This document shows positions 56,073-64,000 of a DNA stretch of 64,000 nucleotides, one piece after another. The stretch is taken from positions 771,001 to 835,000 of the forward strand of contig NZ_CP139418.1 in assembly GCF_034137685.1 (NCBI RefSeq), read 5' to 3'. Each line of letters starts with the position of its first letter. Position 1 is the stretch's first letter. The position numbers were made by a program, and so were the translations under genes. The notes under the pieces were generated by a model. The model worked only from the letters and a program-made list of their open reading frames with translations, was not told the origin of the DNA and did no database searches. This DNA comes from Streptococcus sp. S1 (GTDB lineage: Bacteria; Bacillota; Bacilli; Lactobacillales; Streptococcaceae).

Positions 56073-57035
56073 TTACCCTTCGATATAGTCTTTGAGTTCT
56101 TGTCCTTTTAGGCCGGCATTGAGGGCGATGAGGAGTTTGATGCGTGCTTTGGGGGCATTTAATTCTTTGATGAAAAAGACACCTGCTTGATGGAGTTGGA
56201 CGCCTCCTCCTTCATATGCGTAGACGGGTTCAGCGATTCCATTGAAGCAACGGGATACTAAAGCGATTGGAAGGCCTGCATCCATGAATTCTTGGAGTTT
56301 ATGTGCCGTTTCTTTAGGGATGTTTCCTGCTCCAAAGGCTTCGATAATGAGGCCATCGAGCTTTGAAAGATCCAGCATGTCTAGCAGATCGGTTTTCATC
56401 CCTGCGTAGGTAGCAATGATCGGAACGAAACCATCGATGGTTTCGAGATCAAAGCGCACCCTTGGCTCGGCTGTTTTAAAGAAGAGGATTTCCTTTTTCA
56501 TGACCAACCCCAGTGGGCCGTGGGTTGGTGTCTGAAAGGTGCTGACATTTGTGGTATGGGTTTTGGTGACGTACTTAGCCGCATGAATTTCATCGTTCAT
56601 GACGACTAAGACACCTTTATCGCGTGCTTTCGGATCGGCAGCTACTCGAAGGGCTGTCAGAAAATTGTAGACACCATCGCTTCCGAGCTCGTTGGAGCTT
56701 CGCATAGCTCCTGTAATGACCACAGCGATCTCGAGTAACTTCATGGTATCCAAGAAATAAGCCGTTTCTTCCAGCGTATCTGTCCCGTGGGTAATAACGA
56801 TGCCATCATAGTTGTGAGCTTCCTCTTTGATTTTTTGATATAGGGCTAACATGTGACGGGGGGTCATTTGAGGGCTGGGAAGGTTGAAGAAGTCCTCCGA
56901 GGTGACTGCAATTCCTTCAATTGGTGAAGTAACTTGGGTCATGGGATTGACTTCATTGGTAATCACTGCCCCAGAGTCATCTGCTGCCATCGAAATGGTC
57001 CCTCCGGTATGTAGTGCTAAAATTTTCTTAAACAT
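56073..57035 (-). CDS. ansA: Type I (cytoplasmic) L-asparaginase
   Basis: Hydrolyses asparagine to aspartate and ammonia. The product has 320 residues with no signal peptide. The nucleophilic Thr lies in LALHTGGTISM near the N terminus, and the second catalytic set in VITHGTDTLEETAY. CAAGGAG precedes the ATG. It converges on recG and diverges from the HAD gene across a 62-bp gap. Confidence 0.94.
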   Translation of the reverse strand: MFKKILALHTGGTISMAADDSGAVITNEVNPMTQVTSPIEGIAVTSEDFFNLPSPQMTPRHMLALYQKIKEEAHNYDGIVITHGTDTLEETAYFLDTMKLLEIAVVITGAMRSSNELGSDGVYNFLTALRVAADPKARDKGVLVVMNDEIHAAKYVTKTHTTNVSTFQTPTHGPLGLVMKKEILFFKTAEPRVRFDLETIDGFVPIIATYAGMKTDLLDMLDLSKLDGLIIEAFGAGNIPKETAHKLQEFMDAGLPIALVSRCFNGIAEPVYAYEGGGVQLHQAGVFFIKELNAPKARIKLLIALNAGLKGQELKDYIEG

Positions 57036-57097
57036 GTGAAGCTCCTTGGAATATGTGATATAATTTATTTTATCATAAAAAGAAAGAAACAGTAGAC

Positions 57098-58498
57098 ATG
57101 GAAATAAAAGCAGTCTTTTTTGATATCGATGGAACCTTGGTTAATGATAGTCGAGCGGTCCTAAAATCAACAGAAAAAGCCATTCAGTCTTTAAAGGAAG
57201 AAGGGATCTATGTAGGCCTTGCGACAGGGCGGGGACCGGCCTTTGTCAAACCGTTTATGGAACGCTATGGTTTTGATTTTGCAGTGACCTATAATGGTCA
57301 GTATATTTTGACCAAGGACCGCGTGCTGTATACTAGCCCAATCGATAAAAAGAGTCTGCACCAACTAATTGACTATGCTCGAGAACACCGTAAGGAAATT
57401 GCTCTCGGTACCAAGGATGGGGTATTTGGTTCTCGGATCATGAGTTTTGGGATGAGTCCTATTTCAACCTGGTCTAGTCGTTTTGTGCCCCGCAAAATGG
57501 CCCGTACAGTCAGTCGAGGATTTAACAAAGTGGTTAGCAAGGTCATCCCACAAGATCAGGATACCCTCTATGCACTAGCGCAAGAACCAATCTACCAAGT
57601 GTTGATCTTATCGAGTCCAGAAGAGACTGCAAAAATTGAAAAAGAGTTTCCACATCTGAAATTCACGCGGTCTAGCCCATTTGCAGCAGATGTCCTCAAC
57701 CCAGGGATTTCCAAGTTAGAAGGGATCCGCATCGTTGGTCAGGGATTTGGCTTTGACATCGATGAAGTGATGGCTTTTGGAGATTCTGATAATGACTTAG
57801 AGATGCTTTCAGGTGTTGGCTTGTCTATTGCGATGGGAAATGGGACGACAAGTGTTAAGGCGATTGCCAAGCATACCACGACCAGCAATGACAAGGATGG
57901 CATTCAAAAGGCCCTACAGCACTTTGGTATTCTCTCAGAGAAAGAACTCTTTCTTTCTAAGGATGATCACTTCAATAAGGTCAAAACCTTCCATGGAGTG
58001 ATGGATGGGAAAACCCAGGAGAAACCAGTTGTCTGGCAACCCCAAGATGCCCTCTATCGGACCATGTTCAAGCAAGAGGAATTAGTGGAATTTGTCCGAG
58101 CAGCTAGCTCAAGTGAGGAAGAATTCGATCGCTCGGTAGCAGCCCTTCACGAAGCTTTGGATAAGGCTGCAGATAAGGTTCGTAGCAAGCATCCAGCTGA
58201 AATTTCCATGGTGGGGCAGGTTGATGCCTTAATCGATACCTTATATCTGACTTATGGTAGCTTTGTTCTAATGGGAGTTGATCCTGAAGAGGTCTTTGAG
58301 ATTGTTCATCGGGCCAATATGGGCAAGATTTTCCCAGATGGAAAGGCGCACTTTGATCCAGTAAGCCACAAAATTCTGAAGCCAGATGATTGGGAAGAAA
58401 AATACGCCCCGGAACCAGCCATCAAAAAAGAACTCGATCGCCAGCTCAAGGCCTACGAAAAACATGCAAAACAAAAAGAAGCAAAAAAAGACAACTAA
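57098..58498 (+). CDS. Cof-type HAD phosphatase fused to a MazG/PRA-PH-like domain
   Basis: A 466-residue fusion. Residues 1 to about 275 are a Cof-subfamily HAD hydrolase: nucleophile DIDGTL at 9-14, ATGRG as motif 2 and GDSDNDLEMLSGVGLSIAMGNG as motif 4. Residues about 320-440 (DALYRTMFKQEELVEFVRA and QVDALIDTLYLTYGSFVLMGVDPEEVFEIVHRAN) resemble the all-alpha MazG/HisE-like nucleotide pyrophosphohydrolases. The tail is rich in Lys. Such a fusion could pair NTP pyrophosphate removal with phosphate removal. Substrate unknown. The ribosome site is weak. Confidence 0.8.
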   Translation: MEIKAVFFDIDGTLVNDSRAVLKSTEKAIQSLKEEGIYVGLATGRGPAFVKPFMERYGFDFAVTYNGQYILTKDRVLYTSPIDKKSLHQLIDYAREHRKEIALGTKDGVFGSRIMSFGMSPISTWSSRFVPRKMARTVSRGFNKVVSKVIPQDQDTLYALAQEPIYQVLILSSPEETAKIEKEFPHLKFTRSSPFAADVLNPGISKLEGIRIVGQGFGFDIDEVMAFGDSDNDLEMLSGVGLSIAMGNGTTSVKAIAKHTTTSNDKDGIQKALQHFGILSEKELFLSKDDHFNKVKTFHGVMDGKTQEKPVVWQPQDALYRTMFKQEELVEFVRAASSSEEEFDRSVAALHEALDKAADKVRSKHPAEISMVGQVDALIDTLYLTYGSFVLMGVDPEEVFEIVHRANMGKIFPDGKAHFDPVSHKILKPDDWEEKYAPEPAIKKELDRQLKAYEKHAKQKEAKKDN

Positions 58499-58530
58499 AA
58501 AAGTTTGGAACTTTTGTTCCAAACTTTTTC
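58498..58530. terminator. Bidirectional terminator between HAD gene and usp
   Basis: AAAAAGTTTGGAA pairs with TTCCAAACTTTTT over a short loop between the convergent genes. Confidence 0.88.
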
Positions 58531-58534
58531 TTTC

Positions 58535-58987
58535 TTACATGGTTTTATCCTTATCACGTACCACTAGTAAGTCTACTTTAGCGTGGCGAAGGATATATTC
58601 TGAGGAGGATCCGACCATTAACCGTTCGAAGGCATTGAGTCCGGTAGCTCCGACCATAATAAGGTCAACCCCTTCTTTACTTGGGATATCATTAGCCAAG
58701 AGGACCTTTGGATTTCCCATTTCTACAACAGTCGCAACATTTTGAACGCCGACTTTTTCAGCACGTTCCTGGTAGCCTTTGAGCAATTCATTGGCTTCTT
58801 CTTGCAATTCTTCGTAGACCTCAGCATCAAAAGTTGAGACGCTTTGAAGGGCACGGGTATCGATGACGTGGACAATGGTCAATTTAGAGCCGTTGCGAAG
58901 AGAAACATTAACCCCTTTTTCAAAGGCTAATTCTGCTTCATGGGAACCGTCGACAGCGACCATAATGTTTTCGTATTTTTGAGACAT
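58535..58987 (-). CDS. Universal stress protein, UspA family
   Basis: A 150-residue Usp domain. The ATP-binding signature G-2x-G-9x-G(S/T) appears as MVGATGLNAFERLMVGSSSEYI, and YENIMVAVDGSHEAELAFEKG is a typical N terminus. The partner pathway is unknown. The ribosome site AAGGAGG is strong. A promoter lies at 59056-59084. Confidence 0.9.
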   Translation of the reverse strand: MSQKYENIMVAVDGSHEAELAFEKGVNVSLRNGSKLTIVHVIDTRALQSVSTFDAEVYEELQEEANELLKGYQERAEKVGVQNVATVVEMGNPKVLLANDIPSKEGVDLIMVGATGLNAFERLMVGSSSEYILRHAKVDLLVVRDKDKTM

Positions 58988-59055
58988 AATCCTACCTCCT
59001 TATAGCTTGAAAACATGGATAGAATAGAAAGGAATCCTATTCCTTATACACTTAT

Positions 59056-59084
59056 ATTTTATCCCTTTTAGGGCAGAATGTAAA
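59056..59084 (-). promoter_or_regulatory. usp promoter
   Basis: Minus strand TTTACA (59079-59084), a 17-bp spacer and TAAAAT (59056-59061). Confidence 0.72.
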
Positions 59085-59137
59085 GGTAAAGTCTCGTTTT
59101 TCTGCTATATTTTTGCTGAATTTTTAAAGTCCTCGGT

Positions 59138-59166
59138 TTGTACTCTATTTGAACTAGTGGTATAAT
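59138..59166 (+). promoter_or_regulatory. Promoter of the AlaT-like aminotransferase
   Basis: TTGTAC (59138-59143), a 17-bp spacer and TATAAT (59161-59166) with an upstream TGG that makes an extended -10. Confidence 0.8.
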
Positions 59167-59195
59167 AGAGATAATTTCGTGAATCGAGGCAGAAT

Positions 59196-60410
59196 ATGAA
59201 GGAATATAATAAATCAAGCAAACTCGAACATGTCGCTTACGATATTCGTGGTCCAGTCTTGGAAGAAGCCATGCGCATGCGAGCAAATGGAGAAAAAATT
59301 CTTCGTTTGAATACAGGGAACCCTGCTGAATTTGGCTTTACAGCTCCAGATGAAGTCATCCATGATTTGATCATGAATGCGCGTGATAGTGAAGGCTATT
59401 CGGATTCAAAAGGAATCTTTTCAGCCCGCAAGGCCATTATGCAGTATTGCCAGTTGAAAAGAATTCCAAATGTGGATATTGATGATATTTATCTTGGGAA
59501 TGGAGTAAGTGAGCTGATCGTCATGTCGATGCAAGGACTGCTCGACAATGGGGATGAGGTCTTAGTTCCCATGCCGGACTATCCTCTTTGGACAGCAGCT
59601 GTCAGCCTAGCTGGTGGGAATGCGGTTCACTATCTTTGTGATGAAGAAGCAAACTGGTACCCAGATATCGAGGATATCAAGTCGAAAATCACCTCAAACA
59701 CTAAAGCTATCGTTGTTATCAACCCGAATAACCCAACAGGTGCCCTCTATCCAGATGAGATCCTGCTTGAGATTGTGGAGATCGCTCGCCAAAATAACTT
59801 GATTATCTTCGCAGATGAAATTTACGATCGCTTGGTCATGGATGGTGAAAAACACACGGCTATTGCAAGCTTAGCACCTGATCTCTTCTGTGTAAGTATG
59901 AATGGCTTGTCAAAATCTCACCGGATTGCCGGTTTCCGTGTTGGTTGGATGGTTCTGTCTGGTCCGAAGCATCATGTGAAGGGCTATATTGAAGGCTTGA
60001 ACATGTTGTCCAATATGCGTCTTTGTTCAAATGTTTTGTCTCAACATGTTGTGCAAACCTCTCTTGGAGGCTACCAATCAGTGGATGAACTCTTGCTTCC
60101 AGGTGGTCGAATCTACGAACAACGCAATTTTATCTACAAAGCCATCAATGATATTCCAGGCCTCTCAGCTGTTAAGCCAAAGGCTGGTCTCTATATCTTC
60201 CCTAAGATTGATCGGGACATGTACCGCGTGGATGATGATGAACAATTTGTTTTAGAGTTCTTGAAGCAAGAAAAAATTCTCTTGGTTCATGGCCGCGGCT
60301 TTAACTGGAAAGATCCAGATCACTTCCGGATCGTTTACCTTCCACGTGTCGATGAGTTGGCTCAAATTCAAGAAAAAATGACTCGTTTCTTGAAACAATA
60401 CAAACGCTAA
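59196..60410 (+). CDS. PLP-dependent aminotransferase, AlaT-like
   Basis: A 404-residue fold-type I aminotransferase. The PLP lysine is in SMNGLSKSHRIAGFRVGW; the NPNNPTGALY and FADEIYDRL blocks and the final HFRIVYLPRV arginine are in place. The N terminus SSKLEHVAYDIRGPVLEEAMRM matches the AlaT group (alanine-glutamate transaminase). It lies directly upstream of codY, the branched-chain-amino-acid sensor, which fits an amino-acid role. AspC/AspB is a less likely alternative. Confidence 0.88.
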   Translation: MKEYNKSSKLEHVAYDIRGPVLEEAMRMRANGEKILRLNTGNPAEFGFTAPDEVIHDLIMNARDSEGYSDSKGIFSARKAIMQYCQLKRIPNVDIDDIYLGNGVSELIVMSMQGLLDNGDEVLVPMPDYPLWTAAVSLAGGNAVHYLCDEEANWYPDIEDIKSKITSNTKAIVVINPNNPTGALYPDEILLEIVEIARQNNLIIFADEIYDRLVMDGEKHTAIASLAPDLFCVSMNGLSKSHRIAGFRVGWMVLSGPKHHVKGYIEGLNMLSNMRLCSNVLSQHVVQTSLGGYQSVDELLLPGGRIYEQRNFIYKAINDIPGLSAVKPKAGLYIFPKIDRDMYRVDDDEQFVLEFLKQEKILLVHGRGFNWKDPDHFRIVYLPRVDELAQIQEKMTRFLKQYKR

Positions 60411-60486
60411 TTAGATAAAGGATTGAAGAGAAAAGTCTTCAATCTTTTTTTGATTCATTCTATAAAATCCATGTCATCGAATCGAT

Positions 60487-60539
60487 ATTTTTCTGAATTG
60501 CGCATAATTGTAGAAAAAATAAATAATTTTCAGATAATT
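60487..60539. promoter_or_regulatory. CodY boxes upstream of codY
   Basis: AATTTTCAGATAATT (60525-60539) matches the CodY consensus AATTTTCWGAAAATT at 14 of 15 positions. A weaker site at 60487-60501 (ATTTTTCTGAATTGC) matches at about 10. Both lie just before the promoter, indicating autoregulation. Confidence 0.82.
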
Positions 60540-60542
60540 CGA

Positions 60543-60571
60543 TTGAAATTCCCACACTTATATGATATACT
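60543..60571 (+). promoter_or_regulatory. codY promoter
   Basis: TTGAAA (60543-60548), a 17-bp spacer and TATACT (60566-60571), starting 3 bp after the strong CodY box. Confidence 0.82.
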
Positions 60572-60597
60572 TGAGCTGACTATATGCGAGGTTTATT

Positions 60598-61386
60598 ATG
60601 GCAAATTTATTAGAAAAGACACGAAAAATTACATCTATCTTGAAACGGACAGATGAACAGTTGCAGGCTGAGATGCCTTACAATGATATTGCTCAGCAAT
60701 TGGCGGATATTATTCACTGTAATGCCTGTATCATTAATAGCAAAGGAACCCTCCTTGGTTATTTCATGCGTTACAAGACCAACAATGACCGGGTAGAAGC
60801 TTTCTTTCAAAATAAAAAATTACCAGAAGATTATGCTAAAGCAGCAAGCTTAGTTTATGATACGGAAGCAAACCTTCCCATCGAGCATGATTTGACGGTC
60901 TTTCCAATTGAGACCAAGTCTGTATTTCCTGATGGATTGACGACCATTGCGCCCATTCATGTTTCTGGGATTCGTTTGGGGTCTTTGATCATTTGGCGGA
61001 ATGATAAAGAGTTTGATGATGATGATTTGATCTTGGTTGAGATTGCGAGTACCGTGGTAGGGATTCAAATGTTGAACTACCAACGCGAGGAAGACGAGAA
61101 GAATATTCGTCGTCGGACAGCGGTGAATATGGCTGTCAATACCTTGTCTTACTCTGAGTTGCGGGCTGTTTCTGCCATCCTTAGTGAATTGAAAGGAAAT
61201 GAGGGGCAGTTGACTGCTTCTATCATCGCGGATCGGATTGGCATTACCCGCTCTGTGATTGTCAATGCACTTCGGAAATTGGAGTCAGCTGGTATTATTG
61301 AAAGCCGTTCACTTGGAATGAAGGGAACCTATCTCAAAGTGTTGATTCCAGATATCTTTGAGGAAATTAAGAAAAGAGATTACTAA
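60598..61386 (+). CDS. codY: Global transcriptional repressor CodY
   Basis: A 262-residue sensor of branched-chain amino acids (in streptococci apparently not GTP) that represses nutrient-acquisition genes. The GAF domain covers about 1-155 ([14 protein letters not shown] through [26 protein letters not shown]). The winged helix is C-terminal, with [49 protein letters not shown] precedes the ATG. Its stop codon overlaps the start of pncA by one base. Confidence 0.98.
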   Translation: MANLLEKTRKITSILKRTDEQLQAEMPYNDIAQQLADIIHCNACIINSKGTLLGYFMRYKTNNDRVEAFFQNKKLPEDYAKAASLVYDTEANLPIEHDLTVFPIETKSVFPDGLTTIAPIHVSGIRLGSLIIWRNDKEFDDDDLILVEIASTVVGIQMLNYQREEDEKNIRRRTAVNMAVNTLSYSELRAVSAILSELKGNEGQLTASIIADRIGITRSVIVNALRKLESAGIIESRSLGMKGTYLKVLIPDIFEEIKKRDY

Positions 61387-61964
61387 TGACTAAAGCTTTG
61401 ATTTCAATTGACTATACTGTCGATTTCGTAGCAGATGATGGTAAGCTTACGGCAGGTGCTCCTGCACAAGCCATTTCTGAGACTATTGCTCAGGTGACCC
61501 AATTGGCCTTTGACCAAGGAGCCTATATCTTTTTTGCCATTGATGCGCATGATGTAGAGGATCCATTTCATCCTGAAAGCAAGCTCTTCCCACCTCATAA
61601 TATCATTGGGACCAGCGGACGTGATTTGTACGGCCCTTTGGCAGATTTTTATCGGGAGCACAAAGCGGATCCACGAGTTTTTTGGATGGATAAACGTCAT
61701 TATTCTGCTTTTTCAGGAACGGACCTAGATATCCGCCTGAGGGAACGTCATGTAGATACCGTTATTTTGACAGGTGTCTTGACCGATATCTGCGTCCTCC
61801 ATACTGCGGTTGATGCATATAATCTCGGCTATCAGATCGAAGTCGTGGAACCTGCAGTGGCGTCACTTACTCCTGAAAATCATCAGTTTGCCTTGAATCA
61901 TTTCAAGCATGTCTTAGGGGCAAGCTTGGTCGACGATGCACTTGCTGTATTAGACACAAAATAA
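61386..61964 (+). CDS. pncA: Nicotinamidase (isochorismatase-like cysteine hydrolase)
   Basis: A 192-residue hydrolase converting nicotinamide to nicotinate for NAD salvage. The catalytic triad is visible: Asp in SIDYTVDF (residue 9), Lys in WMDKRHYSAF and Cys in TDICVLHTA. The metal-site IDAHDVED is also present. The overlap with codY by one base implies translational coupling and CodY control. Confidence 0.92.
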   Translation: MTKALISIDYTVDFVADDGKLTAGAPAQAISETIAQVTQLAFDQGAYIFFAIDAHDVEDPFHPESKLFPPHNIIGTSGRDLYGPLADFYREHKADPRVFWMDKRHYSAFSGTDLDIRLRERHVDTVILTGVLTDICVLHTAVDAYNLGYQIEVVEPAVASLTPENHQFALNHFKHVLGASLVDDALAVLDTK

Positions 61965-61976
61965 GAAAACAATGTA

Positions 61977-62011
61977 AAAGAGGTCGTAGACATTTGTCTG
62001 GACCTCTTTTT
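61977..62011 (+). terminator. codY-pncA terminator
   Basis: AAAAGAGGTC pairs with GACCTCTTTT around an inner GAC/GTC helix, followed by T. Confidence 0.88.
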
Positions 62012-62076
62012 AGGGCTTAGAGATTGTCTTCCTCTCTCGAAAATGGTATTCTAATGGAAGAATATAAGGGGGAGTT

Positions 62077-63300
62077 ATGAATAAAAAAGCTGTCGTCTTT
62101 TCAGCCGATCTATCTTATATGGAAAAATTGGAAACCGCTATGAAGTCATTGTGCGCCCATCAGGACCGGTTGAAAATTTATGTTTTAAATGAAGATCTAC
62201 CAACAGAGTGGTTTGCTATCATGAATCAGCGCTTGCGCCAGTTGGATTCAGAAGTGATCAATTGTCGGATGTCTCCCGAGCAATTCCAGTCCTTCTCGCT
62301 TCCAAGTAACCATATTCACTATGCAACCTATTTCCGTTACGCTATTCCAGAGATTGTGGAGGAAAAGCGGATCCTCTATTTGGATTGTGACATGATCTTT
62401 ACACAGGATTTATCGCCTTTATTTGAGGTTGATCTAAAAGGTTATGGACTGGGGGCAGTGGTAGATAAGCCAACGACGATAGATGGATTTAATGCTGGAC
62501 TTTTGGTGATTGATAAGACTTGGTGGCAAGAGCACCAAGTGACAGAGGCACTTTTTGACCTTACTCGTGAACACCATCAACATGTTTATGGAGATCAAGG
62601 AATTTTGAATCTGTATTTCAAAGATGCGTGGTTTCCATTACCTTGGACCTATAATTTACAAGTAGGATCTGATAAGGATCAGTACCTCTATGGGGACTTG
62701 GATTGGTATGAAGCCTTTCAAGGGATTCCTGCGGTCATTCATTACACTTCTCATAATAAACCATGGACCTCCAAACGCTTCAATCGTTTTCGGGAACAAT
62801 GGTGGTTTTACTATGCCCTCTCTTGGGAGGAAATTTTGCTTCGAAAACCGATTTTGAAGCAAACCTATCAAGAGTTAGTGGGAGAATTTCCTTATCATGC
62901 TGCCATTTATACCCATACAGCAGATATCTACGAGTTGGAGACTTTGTTAAAAGAATTGCCAGACGTAGCGATTCATGTCCTTGCCCATAGCCATTTTGGT
63001 TTTAACTTGGTGCAATTGGAACGCTATCCCAACCTCTTTCTTTATCCCTCTTTTGATCCCTTGACCAGTCGAAAGGTCCTAGAAAAATTGGATTTTTACC
63101 TGGATATCAATCCTTATGATGAGGTAGATCAAATTACGCAAACGCTCAGTCAACAAGGCCTTCCCATATTTTCTTTTGAAGGAACGAATCATGTGGAAAA
63201 TGGTGAGAACCAAGTGTTTGCGGATGACCAGGTGCAGGAGATGGTGGCAGCGATTCGCGATTATTTAAAGAGAAATGAGAAGAAGCATGGAAACAAATGA
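62077..63300 (+). CDS. GT8-family glycosyltransferase with C-terminal extension
   Basis: A 407-residue protein. Residues 1 to about 265 are a GT8 domain: VVFSADLSYMEKLETAMKSL, the DxD motif in ILYLDCDMIFTQDL, GFNAGLLVID, YGDQGILN and the HYTSHNKPW metal-binding end. The remaining 140 residues (ELETLLKELPDVAIHVLAHSHFG onwards) resemble nucleotide-sugar-binding Rossmann halves found in streptococcal adhesin-glycosylation enzymes, but I cannot be sure. The gene overlaps the following GT2 gene by 14 bp. The acceptor may be a serine-rich adhesin or a surface polysaccharide. Confidence 0.83.
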   Translation: MNKKAVVFSADLSYMEKLETAMKSLCAHQDRLKIYVLNEDLPTEWFAIMNQRLRQLDSEVINCRMSPEQFQSFSLPSNHIHYATYFRYAIPEIVEEKRILYLDCDMIFTQDLSPLFEVDLKGYGLGAVVDKPTTIDGFNAGLLVIDKTWWQEHQVTEALFDLTREHHQHVYGDQGILNLYFKDAWFPLPWTYNLQVGSDKDQYLYGDLDWYEAFQGIPAVIHYTSHNKPWTSKRFNRFREQWWFYYALSWEEILLRKPILKQTYQELVGEFPYHAAIYTHTADIYELETLLKELPDVAIHVLAHSHFGFNLVQLERYPNLFLYPSFDPLTSRKVLEKLDFYLDINPYDEVDQITQTLSQQGLPIFSFEGTNHVENGENQVFADDQVQEMVAAIRDYLKRNEKKHGNK

Positions 63301-64000
63301 AGTAGTGAGTATCATCATTCCCATCTATAATGTAGAAGCTTATTTGAGACAATGTTTGGAAACGGTTATCCATCAGACCTACCCTCATTTGGAAATTATC
63401 CTGGTCAATGATGGTTCACCAGACCAGTCAGAAGAGATCTGTAAAGAATTTTTTAGGCAGGATGCGCGCATCCGCTACGTTCGCCAAGAAAATGGGGGTT
63501 TATCTGCTGCTCGAAATACAGGGATTGAGCTAGCAACTGGTGATTACATCACCTTTATTGATCCAGATGACTGGGTGACGGAGGACTATGTAGAAGTGCT
63601 CTATCGTCAACTTCAAAAGTATGGTGCGGATGTTTCAGTAGCCAACTATAACCTCTATGATGACAGTAGTAGAAAATACTTGATTAAGGTAACGGACGAC
63701 GATTATTCAGAGACTCTTTATGAGGGGCGCGAGATCATGGACCACGATGCTATCCAGGAGACCAGAGATATGGCCTGGGCTTGTGCCATGATGAAGCTCT
63801 ATAAGCGTAGCTTATTTGAAGGGCTTCGTTTTCCGGTTGGAAAAAATGTCGAGGATAACTTCCTGATGTATAAGCTCTTCTTAAAAGCCCATCGGGTAGT
63901 TCATACGGAAAAATGTATTTATTGGTATCGCGTGGGCCGTGCAGATACTCTGTCCCAGGTTTGGACAGAAAAGCGAGTCGTCGATGAGATGGAAGCTAAG
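63287..64000 (+). CDS. GT2-family glycosyltransferase, 3' end cut by window
   Basis: The first 238 codons of a GT-A fold glycosyltransferase, open to the window end. It starts METNEVVSIIIPIYNVEAYL and shows ILVNDGSPDQS, GGLSAARNTGIELATGDYITFIDPDDW (DxD within) and a later NVEDNFLMYKLFLKAHR (catalytic ED). The start overlaps the GT8 stop by 14 bp, indicating one operon. WbbL/EpsH-like streptococcal transferases of about 320-340 residues are the nearest in type. Confidence 0.85.
   Translation, partial: METNEVVSIIIPIYNVEAYLRQCLETVIHQTYPHLEIILVNDGSPDQSEEICKEFFRQDARIRYVRQENGGLSAARNTGIELATGDYITFIDPDDWVTEDYVEVLYRQLQKYGADVSVANYNLYDDSSRKYLIKVTDDDYSETLYEGREIMDHDAIQETRDMAWACAMMKLYKRSLFEGLRFPVGKNVEDNFLMYKLFLKAHRVVHTEKCIYWYRVGRADTLSQVWTEKRVVDEMEAK

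Noticed and set aside
60423-60656. Open frame between the aminotransferase and codY
   Set aside because: It begins with TTG without a ribosome site and runs through the CodY boxes and promoter; AT-rich non-coding composition.

Overview
The window looks like a chromosomal core segment of a viridans-type Streptococcus. The evidence is the low-GC Gram-positive codon use, strong AGGAGG ribosome sites, a near-perfect CodY box in front of codY, a TATAGTTT-type MET-box in front of metE, a ScrR/ScrB/ScrA/ScrK sucrose locus, DexB, streptococcal gene orders (rpsF-ssb-rpsR, uvrA-pepP-efp-asp23-nusB, secA-aroG-acpS-alr-recG, codY-pncA) and streptococcal-style dispersed repeats. A member of the sanguinis/parasanguinis/mitis cluster is my best guess; the species is an inference. 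I saw no rRNA, tRNA, CRISPR array, phage or transposase gene.

Layout. 1-8.5 kb: the end of dexB, then metE-metF (methionine synthesis) and a very large BTAD/AAA/TPR transcriptional regulator. 8.6-20.2 kb: a complete histidine-utilisation cluster. hutU-ftcD-fchA-fhs-hutD-permease-hutH-hutG read leftward and hutI reads rightward from a shared, symmetric promoter region. The genes convert histidine to glutamate by two alternative formiminoglutamate routes; the folate route ends in Fhs and could yield ATP and formate. 20.5-22.9 kb: xfp phosphoketolase. 23.0-25.4 kb: a leftward three-gene operon (GT2-GtrA glycosyltransferase, NAGPA-like secreted protein, small membrane protein). 25.6-26.8 kb: rpsF-ssb-rpsR. 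27-29.2 kb: an acetyltransferase, then a leftward corA-like/DUF1129 pair. 29.3-34.9 kb: uvrA-pepP and efp-asp23-nusB.

35.1-40.9 kb: the sucrose regulon, scrB-scrR leftward and scrA then scrK rightward, with three LacI-type operators and a cre-like site. 41-46.3 kb: a deformylase-like gene, PAP2 phosphatase, acetyltransferase, queG, manA and a TipAL-type MerR regulator. 46.6-55.9 kb: a KimA-like transporter, secA, aroG, acpS, alr and recG. 56-62 kb: ansA, a HAD-pyrophosphohydrolase fusion, usp, an AlaT-like aminotransferase, codY and pncA. 62-64 kb: the start of a glycosyltransferase group (GT8, then a GT2 cut by the window end).

The most unusual content is non-coding. One family is a BOX-like structured repeat (two full copies and one remnant) whose helices covary and whose full copies sit between duplicated terminator hairpins. 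A second family is a three-stem, terminator-ended element with two copies and compensatory base changes. A third, single palindromic element lies after recG. These are the best candidates for something undescribed; the protein-coding genes are mostly familiar.
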